Assembly (NCBI GenBank): GCA_964017155.1
Contig: OZ024861.1
Span: forward strand, 27,916,060-27,980,059
Direction: 5' to 3'
DNA: 64,000 nucleotides
Origin: Oasisia sp. SBJ-2009
Taxonomy: Eukaryota; Annelida; Polychaeta; Sabellida; Siboglinidae
A program made the position numbers and the translations under genes. The stretch's first letter is position 1. Every line of letters begins with the position of its first letter. Shown in pieces: positions 31,476 through 45,574 of the stretch. The notes beneath the pieces were generated by a model that did no database searches, was not told the DNA's origin, and was given only the letters and a program-made list of their open reading frames with translations.

Positions 31476-33640
31476 CGTGTGTGCCAAACACGTGTTTGTA
31501 TGTTTATATGTAAACCTTTCGTAGAAAGAGCCGTGCCCGAAGACAAACAAGGAGTTAAGCATTCTTAGAACCGCAACACCTACGCTAGATTTCACGCGTC
31601 GAACGAGACAGTTGAGTAATTTACCTACGCTTCATTGTGCCCGCTGTCGACATGATTGAAAGCCGCTCATCGATGCTGGTTCGGATAATGGGCGATAGTA
31701 GCCCCATGTCAGGGCGTCTCAATGGTGGGACACAGCATTGACGTCAGTATCGAACCGTACTGTCGGCGTCAAGTGAGATGAAACGCGAGATATGTCAAAT
31801 AAATCACTACTATCACACAAACACACTCACAAAGCATTCAGTCCTCATTGCAGTGCAAAAACAATTTCACACTTACCCAATGAGTGGGTTTTAGCAAACA
31901 TATCCTGAAAACTTCGTGACCTTTTCATCGCGATAATTCGTAGCTTCTCGGCCGTGTGCCTCAGTCAGATATCAGTATGGAACTGTGCACCGGAGCACCC
32001 CGTCGGTATATCATAAACAACGAGACATGTCTCGCCGTCACAAAGCGGCCATCTGAAGCGTGATAAACAAAAATAAAAACGACCGTCGCCAGACCCGCCA
32101 ATACGTATACAGGTATGTCTACCGTTCATGCGGGACTGGTGTCGTGGGTGAATCACTATCGTACACTGCGAACATATGTCGAGGCAAACATATACGAGGG
32201 ACCCATTTCACTAAAATTGTTAAGCGACATTGAACCAGAGTTTGTACTTTAACATCAATTTTGATCCTTAACAGTGATGTTGAATGCCTGAAACTGTCAA
32301 CACCATGACGGGCCAGCCGGACATTGTCACTAGTGTGTCATTGGAATAGTGTCCTCGGTAATATGGCAATGGTTATTTGCCTTTTTGGCAAAAACAACTC
32401 ATTAAATGTAACAACGGATTTATTTTAAGTTTGAATTTCCATTAAGAACTCTTTATTTTAGTGAAATGTCCCTAGAACATCGTGAAGAAGTTGTAATCTG
32501 ACACCTGACATAACATAAAGTAATTTAACCTATTGTGGAAGCCTTTTCTGGCAACTGTCATTGGTTTCCACGAGGAAAGAAGACGTTTTAAGTCGGTGGA
32601 TAATCAAAGTTCTTGGTGATCTGGCTAAGAAGGAGCACACCAACACCGTTATCCAACACCAGCGACCACAGAACGTGGAGGGACCCGTCGGTGACCACCA
32701 GCGTCAGCACCGACCACACAACAGAGTGTCATGTCTGCTGGAGATGGTTTCAAAAAGCATGCTCAATCTCCACAATGCGCAAGACGCGTGAATCTGAAGT
32801 CCGCATTCAGCTTGTACCATGGGCTAAGAACTGTCTGTCCGTTACTACTACACGTTGCTCGTGTGTGGTGCTGGAAGGCATTGGCCGTTACCATGTGTTT
32901 GGGCCAATTGCATGCGGCCAGCACACTTTGCATGATGATACATGGCCCCTGAGAAGCGACCTGCCTGTCTGCGTGGACACCCGACTGGCATTCGTCTCTT
33001 CGGTCGTCTCCGAACTAGTTCCAGCTGACGCACCCACACAACGGAACGATTCATATAAGAAATGACACGCCGGCTCCGTGTCATTCGTCTCGATGTTGAT
33101 GCATCGGCTTATGGACCCTGTCGTTGTCACACGGCTCGGACATTCTGCCCGTCAACCCATCTGTCACGTGTCGGGTCATCCGTGAAATGCTCCGACGAGT
33201 TGTCGCAGTGACATGGTCCGTCCTGGTCCACCTAGGCGAGGGACAAACACCTTGGTGCGTCCACTCTCTCGACGGTACTTCACAAATGTTGATTTTCTGA
33301 AACTGTATCCCACTTTCAGTGTCTTTTTCGGCCCTTTCGAAGTGTGTAGCTTCAACCAGCTTGCCTGTCACTGCTAAAACGTTTACGAGCACGGTAGAAT
33401 GCTTCCCAGCGAAACCGAGATCGTGTTTGTCAGTGACCATTCTTTGATTTCCGAACCCAAAGGCGCATCGATATTCTAAACACATAATGATGTTCTATGC
33501 ACAGCGACAGCGCGTCGTTTGTCATTGTCAGACGTGGGCTCATTAAACATGCTTCGCAAACGACTGTCCGAGGAATATAAAAATGTAATAAGAAGCGTAC
33601 AGTCACACGCCACACACCGGGGGCTGCGAGTCCGGTTGAA
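31476..33640. other. 2.2 kb without a recognised gene; overlapping ORFs at 32561-33485
   Basis: From 32561 to 33485 the GC content rises and ORFs of 76-150 codons overlap on both strands, the longest being 32613-33065 plus and 33081-33485 minus. The minus one contains KHDLGFAGKHSTVLVNVLAV. I do not recognise a family. It could be a decayed gene or a transposon interior. Confidence 0.35.
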
Positions 33641-33772
<132 letters not shown>

Positions 33773-33841
33773 TTTTTTTTTAAAGTAGATTCATGTATGT
33801 GTGTGTGTGCGTGCGTGCGTGCGTGCGTGCGTGTGTGTGTG

Positions 33842-34640
33842 AATTTACTTCTTTTAGAATTTCATACTGGGCAAACCTTAGTAAGACTTCAACGAGAACA
33901 TGGAATGTGGTTATGACAAAATGTGAACAAAATTCACAATTCCGGACGCTGTGTATTCTTTAAGGTTCAATACACTTTGGAACAGAATATATATTGCCGT
34001 GCTATTAACACATTAATTACACAGAGTTGCAAGTGCGATTAAAACGTAACCTTAATGTACAACACAAGGGTAGAGTATGTTCTACGGCTGTAGGTCCTAC
34101 ATGATTTCACAACACGCTTTCGTAAGAACGAATAATGCTGACGTCAACCGAAGCTTAACACGCGTGCGTCATATTACTGGAACGGATTATGGATGTCCAT
34201 TTGATACGAAACTAACCCGACAGAACAGCTAAACAAAACCGGTCGTGTGGTGAATAAGTAACAAGCACCATCGTGGTTGAAACGCCAGATTGGTCGACCG
34301 AAAGAAAACACGGCTGTATTCGTTCACACGCGTCAATTCAGTCACACAATACGTGAGGTGTCACAGCGTCGTAACGACGGGTTCTATTTTCGCCACAGGC
34401 GCTAAAGCTGCATTAATTACCGTTTACAATGCGCACGAAACCACAAAGGGGGCCTATTCCAAAGTGGCAACGGTTGTGAATATAAAACGATAATTGGCAT
34501 GTATAAAAGGACAGCGTTTTCGGTTTAAGTCAGGTCAGGTTGTCTCAGCAGTGGATATTGGGGATTTGTTATATTACTAAATCGAGGATAAGTTTATTTT
34601 GAAATCATATTACATAACAACGCAACCTGTCAGAAACACT
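33842..34640. other. Intergenic, nothing recognised
   Basis: No gene or repeat family recognised. Confidence 0.6.
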
Positions 34641-34917
34641 TGATGGTATAGTTGATGGTATACTTGATGGTATAGTTGATGGTATACTTGATGGTACACT
34701 TGATGGTATACTTGATGGTATACTTGATGGTTACTTGGTGACTATACGTGATGGTATACTTGATGGTATACTTGATGGTATACTTGATGGTATACGTGAT
34801 GGTATACTTGATGGTATACTTAATGGTATTCTTGATGGTAAACTTGATGGTATACTTGATGGTATACTTGATGGTATACTTGATGGTATACTTGATGGTA
34901 TACTTGATGGTATAGTA
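34641..34917. repeat. 12-bp minisatellite, about 22 copies
   Basis: The unit is CTTGATGGTATA with variants (GTTGATGG, CGTGATGG). One irregular GGTTACTTGGTGACTATACG junction lies at 34729. It gives (YTIK)n ORFs on the minus strand that are not genes. Confidence 0.96.
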
Positions 34918-35799
34918 ACACATCTCGTACAACCGCACGAAGCAACTAAACATTTCAATTTGTAAACGCTTCGATGCACACAACTGCACAACTGGTATAA
35001 GCGAGGAGAAAAGCGGTATACACGTCAGTGTGTGTTTTTACTGAAAAGGTTAATCCAACACATTTAACCTCACTTCAATTTCAAGAGAATTTAATTTGCG
35101 AATGGAATGCGTATTGAACCTCGTAAACGATAGGCCTCCCGCTCGTGCATAAATCACTTGCATTTGGATAAACACCACACACGTCGCAGGTAAACTATAC
35201 CGCTCCCCTCACACCTCTCCAATGCAACGGTGAGAAGTGTTTGGTGGGTCAGACATAAATTAACAACAGCACATTTATTTCCACAACCCTGGCGATGTTC
35301 TAGATTACAACTGCCGCTATGTTGCCATTTTTAGATGTCACGTCGTTAACCGTTGTAAATTTGTTAACGATGCACTTTACAACAACTTTAACTGATCTCA
35401 CGCGGCAGACTGACGGGACATCATACCACACAAAATTATTAATATATCTGCTAAGTCCGGTGACTGATTTTTAAATCCCGGTGCGTACTGTAGGATTGCA
35501 CAGGTGTTGACAGCGAACATTCAGCGTCTATTCTTATCTTTCAAGTTAAACACGTAATGCACGAAACATTTAACTTTACTAAAATAACCACTGCGATAGT
35601 ATTCCGAAACATTCACACGCAATCCATGCTTTCCCTGGAACGCTAATGATGGACCATTACAATGCTTCCTTCAGCGTTCGACACCGTGTTTACACTGTTA
35701 TGAGACCGCGACTGTTCCAAGCTCAACCTGACTGAAGTTCGGTACAGAAGAACAATAAATTGTAATCTTCTTACTTAATCTGGGGTAATGCTTAATGTA
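34918..35799. other. Intergenic, nothing recognised
   Basis: No gene or repeat family recognised. Confidence 0.6.
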
Positions 35800-36085
35800 G
35801 CGAGCGGTGGTCGCGCGGTAGAGCGCCGGACTGTCAATCAATCCCACCTACTGCCGTTTCGTAACTTAGGCAATTTCGTTTACTCCACATTTGCCTGTGT
35901 CTTTCGGAAGAGACTCTAAAAGCCGATGGTCCCTTCTATCTGGTGTCTATGCCAGGGGAAGTAAAAGATCACACACAGGGGGTAAATGTGTAATCTGAAG
36001 TGGACTCACTAATTATAGAAGAACTCCTGCGTTAGCCCAAGTTTGGGCTGTTTGGGGGAAACCACATAAGTACCGAAGAATGCAT
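35800..36085 (+). mobile_element. tRNA-derived SINE, second family, copy 2
   Basis: The head GCGGTGGTCGCGCGGTAGAG and CGCCGGACTGTCAATC resembles a tRNA A-box and anticodon arm. It is followed by CTTAGGCAATTTCG, TTTGCCTGTGTCTTTCGGAA and a body shared with 30186-30395. It is unrelated to the family of copies A-F. Confidence 0.65.
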
Positions 36086-38280
<2,195 letters not shown>

Positions 38281-38594
38281 AAGTAAAGGTAAGTTCACAT
38301 ACATCGCTGTATCCAGTCCTTATACAATTTCCGTTTTATTCCACGACTGGTCTGGTCAATCAAACACCATCTCGACGTCTCTGTGCCATATCCATCTACG
38401 CTGTGCAATTACTGCGCGAAGGTTACTCGGTAAAAAATATCCACCACTGTCTATATAGCCAGGTACTTGCAGGTGAGTGGACTGGGACAACGTTGAGTTA
38501 ACGAACTTGCCTAAGCACATGATTCGAACTCCGGTTCTAGTGTTTGAGGATTCGACACCCTAGCAGACTAGCACTGCCTACTGAGCCATTGCAA
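38281..38594 (-). mobile_element. tRNA-derived SINE, copy E (diverged)
   Basis: It is collinear with copies A and B, including a degenerate B box (GAGTTCGAATCA on the minus strand) and the head CAATGGCTCAGTAGG. More diverged than A and B. Confidence 0.7.
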
Positions 38595-39387
38595 ACGTGC
38601 AGTGACGGTGCAAACATCGCCTTTGCATACCGTGTCCAAATTAGCGCATTTAATTTGTTAAAGTACATCAAAATATTGCACAACCCTTTTCACACTAGTC
38701 TACAGCGTCTGTGAGAAAATGGTACTTGTTTTATGATAGATTCCTCTAAAAACACGTTGGCGCAACGGGAACCTTTGCATCGCGAGACGAGGTTAAATTA
38801 ACACGTGGTATGTCTCTTTCAATCAGTCGTGTACGCCTATTGTTGATACAAGGCCCGTGCTGCTCTGAACATACATGTTTATACGCATACTCGTTTTTAT
38901 TACGCGAAACTAGTTTTCAATTTTTTAGCCTCATCGTAATTAATGTCTTGTTGTGTTTCCCACGAGAAACCACTGCACCATTCGTAACATATAGATAAAA
39001 TAGGATGCGTACGCAATTCCATCTCCATGTTAATATGCTTAGACTTTCAGATTTCTACGTATGCTATTTCCTTCCATGGCTTGAAAAATGTGGATGACGT
39101 TTTGATTACACGAAGAAGCGCAGTATCATGTCGAACCTTGCACTATATTTTTATTTGTATTATAGTTTTATTTTAATGTATTTTAGCTTTTTGCAAATCG
39201 TCCGAGTAACGGCTTTTACGTAAGAAGCGGAAACTAGATGCCGTAGCAACAGCCGTATAGCAACGCAGAAACAACAAATGGAGTTCTTACAACTTGCGAG
39301 TTGATTTGGCATCGGCCGAGGAAGTCAAACATCCCCACCGGTTAACCTGCCCAATCTGTATGCCTACATAATACAAAGGTAAAATGT
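38595..39387. other. Intergenic, nothing recognised
   Basis: No gene or repeat family recognised. Confidence 0.6.
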
Positions 39388-39662
39388 TAAGGTAAGTACT
39401 TATATAGCGCAGTATCTAATCCTCAGGATTGCTCAGAGCGCTTTACACTTTACTCCTTGGCAGACCTGTTCAATCTAACACCATCTCGACTTCTTTAGCC
39501 AGCATCCAGCCACGCTGCAATTAACGCTGGGGGACTATTCGTACACATATATGTTTATAGCCAGATACACATGTATACAGCTGAGTGAACTGGTGCAATT
39601 AGTGTGAGAAAACTAGTCCAAGGTTTGACAAGGCAACACATGGCTCGAACCCGGGCTCTCTT
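39388..39662 (-). mobile_element. tRNA-derived SINE, copy F (head truncated)
   Basis: The tail and central domain match copy A. The minus-strand head stops at the B box (GCCCGGGTTCGAGCC), so the A box is missing. Confidence 0.72.
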
Positions 39663-40171
39663 TTTCTAAAGCTACTTTTAGATGTTTGACACTATGATAT
39701 GTATGCAGTGTCACCCGGGTCGATATCAACATCCCCGTCACGTGCAATCGGCCAGGTGGTCCTGTATGACGGGAGACAGTTGTTGCGTTGCATACCTTGT
39801 TGACAAAACAATTTGCTGCACGATTAGTCGCTGGTATACGTTACCAAAACGTCGCTGTGACGTCTGCAACGCCGGTCTACGAAGTGTTTATCAGATTACG
39901 TTACCAGGATTGTGGGTTTACATTCCAATCACCGTTCCCATCGTCTCGTTGTGCAGAAATAAGAAGGCCTATTTAATGTTCTAGACGCATTTCAACTCGA
40001 CGTAGTGATAGTTTGACATGTTATATATGGCACGGCCAATCCTGCCACGCAGGGGAATCTTGCAGGTACGTTTCCCGGATGGTAGTTATTACACATTTTT
40101 TTTAAGTAGGTGGTTTAAAACACGACTGTAAGTCAAAACGATTGTACATCATCATCCTTAACGCTTCGTGC
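39663..40171. other. Intergenic, nothing recognised
   Basis: The 100-codon plus ORF at 39682-39984 has several Cys but no recognisable domain or splice context. Confidence 0.45.
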
Positions 40172-40198
40172 ACACGCACACACACACTCACACACACA

Positions 40199-40272
<74 letters not shown>

Positions 40273-40282
40273 TGCATGCATG
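40172..40282. repeat. CA microsatellite ending in GCAT repeats
   Basis: About 45 CA units with two CACT interruptions, then (GCAT)n. Confidence 0.96.
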
Positions 40283-42929
40283 CATTCCTAGCGTTACCTG
40301 AGAGCGAAGAGACGAGTCCACCTTTCAGTGTCGATACATTTCGTCTCGCGCTCAGCGTTGTATTAAAGCAGCGAATCGCGCCTATATAAGCTGGTGAGTG
40401 ATGGCGGGTATAATTTCACAGGGTCTATAAATCGTGTCGACAGCAGTGCACTAAAATACAATCTGCCTCTTAACGACCGCCCCGCATGCATGTGTGCTTT
40501 CACTACTACGTATACAAGAGTAGGTCAACAAACACCGGCGCGACGTTGAGCTACTCACTCTACTGTCGCTCTACACTCGTTGAAGATACTGTGGTTTGCT
40601 GTGACGAATCACAGTTAAGAGTCTCTTGTGTAATACTCCCGGTTCTTATAGCAACAAAGCGAGAAGTATTGGAGCATTCTGTTGTTTGGTTTTCGACGCG
40701 TAGTCTTTGTTGGTGTAGTTTGATTTAGTTTTGCTGTAGTAGGCCTACGTCGTTTATCTATCCACAAAACAAGGTACGTTTATCTCTCCACAAAACGAGG
40801 CGTGCCTCCGCAGAACTAAAAGTAGAACCATTCACAACCGGCCACAGGGGAATCTGGTGAATAAGGCCTTGACAGATCTACAAGCAGTGCCCGACCACAA
40901 CCGAACTCACATATTAGATGACGACCCAAGTCGACTTATTTCAACATTTGGTTCCAGGCTCGTGCGAATATAGAACAACAAACGGAATTAAGTATATGCC
41001 TATAGATCACGAAATATAAAAATAACACAAGAAACGGATCTTGTTAAACGCTAAGGCCGTCAGACTACGACCCAATTCGAATCGACCGCCCACATACAGC
41101 TGCGATGAGTGAAGACCTACAGACAAACGCACATCCGGAATGTTCTGCCCCTGCTGCACTAAGATCTGAAGACCACAAATTCGACCAACGCGTCTTCTCC
41201 GAAGGTCACACGATCGGCCCTTGACCAGTGGCCCCTCGGGCACAGAACGACCGACTCTTGACCGACGTCATCCTGGGTCCGAGGGGTCGCTGTCTGGTCA
41301 CGCTCTACTGGCGCCCAGGTGTAATTAGTCAGCGATCCAATGTCACCACTCGCATTAGCAGCAACTATAAATCCGTAGCAATTACCAAGCTTACCGAATG
41401 TGATACCGAAAGATCTATTCTTCAGTATGAATTAAACTTACAATAATTCCCCCCCCCCTGCGCGCTTTGCACATGTGCGAAGTAATAACACAATAGTCCA
41501 AACTAGAACACGCTTTGTCGAAGCACAAAGGCGATAAAATAGCGGACAGGTAATTACGAGTGGATACACTCAATTATGCAGACCACAGATTAACGCATTA
41601 TGCTTTTCAGCTGATCCGCCATACACGGCGAACGGATTAGTATCAAGATATGGATTAGTATCACGATCTGGATTATCGAGTCGTGTAATCTCGCGTTTAA
41701 CGATGAGCGGTCGTTGAACTCGCTGGTTTGATAGGGAATTATGACATCAGATCAGACGAAGTATAGCCAGACTTTCTTCAGGACGTTCTCAAGTTGGTGA
41801 CGTTGACGATAATTTAGAATAGCGGTGCACTTTTGTCCGCGTCTCCTCCGTCAGGCCTGTCTAGAAGCCAGATCTATACACTATGACGAGCCTCGTGTGT
41901 GCAGCGGGTTCGTCCTTACAAAAATTGCTATTTTGTTTGCCTTTTAAAAATGTTTTTGCGACTCTGTTCTGCAATCCAACATATGACATTTGTTTTTATG
42001 TCAGTTTGAATCATATCCAAGACTACTGTTTAATCTGCACATAGCCTGGACCTGCCCTGTCGCAGAAGACCAAAAGAGACTTCTAGCTTTGTTTATATAT
42101 ATACGCAGTCAACAGCAATATAAACCAGACGGGTTGGCGAACGCATCATTATATCGCCCATACACAAATAGATGCATACATCCATTTATACAGCGTATCG
42201 CTCAGACGAGTAGTTCATCTTATTCATCAGCACAGTTCAAAAGCTGACAGCGATGTTCATAGAATCGGTGTCCGGCATTGAAGAGACCAAGTAATTATCT
42301 CCGTCTGGCCGACCTGGGGGTGTCATTCACTATAGCGTGATCAGGTCCAACAACAGTACGTCCACTGATACCCATCAAGACACTAAACGAATCTTTGTGA
42401 TATAAATAAACACGTTGTTGACGGCCAATTGTCACGGGTCACAAGTTAAGCATCCCTAACGTCGTCTTATCGTCTTCTATGTTTGGAAGACATCCGTGAG
42501 TTTTCTCACGTGGGTTTACAACGATGTTGCTTCAGTCTATTTTTGGTGTCTACAATTACAATGTTGTTGTATACCAGACACGACTCTTCGTAGTCTTTAG
42601 ATTTGCATGTAGATTTGACAATTCTGGTGTCACGTTACCCCGATAATATAAGTTGCGTGTTTGGACGTGCAAGTCTACCTAGTTTCCAATGTTTATTGCA
42701 AAAAAAACAAGTGTCTGACGTCTCGGTTACATATTTACATAAAGTAGAGTCGGTTTGTCTAGCCTAGAGCGACTGTTACTATTATGTACTTTTTATTTTA
42801 CTATCCTATAAACATCTAAGTTGTAACTTGCCGATCGTAAACTGTTTGTGTCTCGTTAAAATTATCGGATAGTTCTAACTGGGTAGTTTCACTAGATACC
42901 AAATACTTTATATCTAGATAAAGGTACAG
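40283..42929. other. 2.6 kb intergenic, nothing recognised
   Basis: A local near-duplicate CGTTTATCT(A/C)TCCACAAAAC occurs at 40751-40797. No gene recognised. Confidence 0.55.
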
Positions 42930-43205
42930 TATATAGGATTACTCGAGATGTCAAATGTTTATAATACGGATAAAAAATTACTCTATATATATCAAGTGTT
43001 TTATAATATGGATATAGTATTACTCTAAATACAAAACGTTTTAAACTTAAACGGTTGCTGATATTTACTGAGGTGTGTGGTACAACTCAAATGGTTGCTG
43101 ATTTCTACAAAGCAGGTTGGTACAAGTCAAACAGTTGCTGATTTCTACTAAGCTGCATGTGTGATACAACTCAAACGGCTGCTATTTTCTACTGAGCTAT
43201 TTGGC
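42930..43205. repeat. Two adjacent degenerate tandem repeats
   Basis: At 42930-43035 a roughly 55-bp unit containing GTTTTATAATATGGATA and ATTACTCTA occurs about twice. At 43042-43205 a unit of about 50 bp containing CTCAAACGGTTGCTGATTTC and TACTGAGCT occurs about four times. Confidence 0.7.
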
Positions 43206-44934
43206 ACTCTTCGATTATCCCACGATATGTCAAGTTCCACAATCGAGGAATATATACGTAGAATTTACATTCCAAGCAGGCATAGTAACGGTGTTTAGGT
43301 GATCGCTAAATGAAAATTCAATTACTCTTTTTCAGGATGCGCACAGCAACGGTGACACTGCGCATGGAAATATGACAAAACAAACCAATATTGGTTGTCG
43401 TGCCATTCTACCGTGTATTGAGGTACCATGAGTTAGTAACAACGAATGTAAGTATACGACTTACAGTCAGTAATAAACATCAGTTCACAGAGTTTAATAA
43501 TCAATGGTTAGATAAACCGATAGCCTCTTTATCAACTTGGCGCTTTTTTGAGGTGGCAAATGTGCAAAAACGTGTTAGCAAACTATGATTATTATCACAC
43601 CTGTAAAAACTACGCACAGAAATGCAGTAATTTTCTAACAAAGCTATAAATACTATCTTTTACGGAATCGAAGATAATGCTGTATACCGAACTGAAAATA
43701 TCGATGCAATTCAAGTTGAAGACGGGAAATACGATATGGGTTTTATGCTTTACAACATAAAGGAAGCTCTGTCCAGACGTTTACCTGGGCAGTGTGTATT
43801 ACTTTGAATACACCGGTATCCATAACACATTGATATTTAGTTTTTTATATTTGGTTTATCGTAGTGCAAAGCAGTGCACATTGAGTAAGTAAGTAAAAGC
43901 TTTATTTCTTGATGGTAACCATGTGACGTGGTATATCGTGATTTTCAATGGGCCATCGACTACAATCGATACGGGAATCAGGGACTGTTGTGAGTAGAGC
44001 CTTGGCAGCTGTACCATGGCAGTTGGCTCCAGCAACTAGCAGCTGTGGTTCCGTAGGCCATCTTGGACAGCTAAGACTCTTTTCAGTTCAACACCACCTA
44101 TGTGTTGGCGGTTGGTCAACCAATACGCTTTTCAATTGTACTAAGTTGTTAACAAATGAAACCATGCGTAGCTATAAATATCACTAACGCGAAATCGCTT
44201 CCTGGAGTGTTTGTTGTAACTGGAAACGCCTAATCGTAAATCTGCATGTCTTGTGCAACGAACCGTAATATTTGTTGACAAAATATAACGGTAAATAATT
44301 ATATTACTATAAACTAATGTATAGGTAATACGATAGACACAGTGAGTCTATAGCATCGCCATCATAACTGCAACAATGACCATAACCAAAAAATGCGCAA
44401 AGATTCGATGTAATGCATTTGGAAGATAAGCCAACAAAACACTTGAAACATCCCATAAAGTATTAATAATATACGTAGTGCCAACATCTTACACTACCAG
44501 TTGACCGCTAATTTTTACATTCGTATTGTTTAAATATTATATATTTTTGTTCGTGTTTATGTAATTCTGCTACGTTCTCCAAGTAAAATCAATTGAAAAT
44601 CAATTGAAAACAGTGACAAGGTGCCACTGTTATTTGATAGCAATTTTAATCATCGGCGGAAATCGCGCGGCGGTTTCAGTTTATGTTAATCTACTCAATC
44701 CTTCTGTGGCAAACACAGGCGCTCACACCTAGTGCTCATGCAGCAGATGTATACATACGCAAATTGTTTTATGATGTTGAAGCGATACGCCTACAAGCAA
44801 GTAAAATAGAGGTAAACTGTGACAGCTGCGACAGCGGGCAGAAACAAAGAATATTGAGCCTTATCATTTCCGGACGGACTGAACTCCAGGTTTTTATGAC
44901 AGTCGGTCATCAATTTGTGTATTTACGCGGGCTT

Positions 44935-44937
<3 letters not shown>
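43206..44937. other. Intergenic, nothing recognised
   Basis: No gene or repeat family recognised. A GTAAGTAAGTAAAAGCTTTA run lies near 43890. Confidence 0.55.

Positions 44938-45006
<69 letters not shown>
44938..45006. repeat. TA microsatellite, about 34 copies
   Basis: A perfect (TA)n run. Confidence 0.97.
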
Positions 45007-45009
<3 letters not shown>

Positions 45010-45257
45010 GTATCTGTCGTGGTGACTCGCGATGCTTGTGTTCTGAACTGTTTACGGGTGCTTTAAATAAGAGGGCTCCGTGACAAAATAATGTGCAGAA
45101 GATTGTGTCATATTTTGCAGAAGATGACAGTTGTCGTTCGTCTTGGGTATGTCAGCCAAGCGTGTCTAGAAAGCACGAGACGCTACTTCTACTACGGTGA
45201 TTACTTGGGGTAACTCGAGCGTGACGCCTGTCATCGGATAGTATGTCTTGTATAATG

Positions 45258-45574
45258 CAGTGTTTCCCCTGAATAAAATGGTAGGCGGTATGTTATGGTG
45301 AACTGAGCGAATGCCAAAGGAACTACTTTAAAATAGCTTTAAAAGTATGCATTATGAAGTGTGTATTGACATATTCCCTGGCATATAGTGGGGACGGAAA
45401 TAAATACATATACATTTGCATATGCACGTGTTTGTAATGACAGGATTACATGTAAATAGTCTGCAGGGACAAAGGACATATTACGAGGTGGCAATTTCAG
45501 CATGTTAGGGCGAGGTGGCTAAGAAGAACAGTGAGGTGGTCCACCTCGCTTGTTATACAGCAGATTAAACACTG
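45258..45574. mobile_element. hAT-like MITE, 317 bp
   Basis: The left terminus is CAGTGTTTCCCCTG and the right terminus reads CAGTGTTTAATCTG on the reverse strand, an inverted repeat with the CAGTGTTT core typical of hAT elements. TAATG flanks both ends (with one base of uncertainty), shorter than the usual 8-bp hAT duplication. The interior has the palindromic GAGGTGGTCCACCTC. No transposase. Confidence 0.55.
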
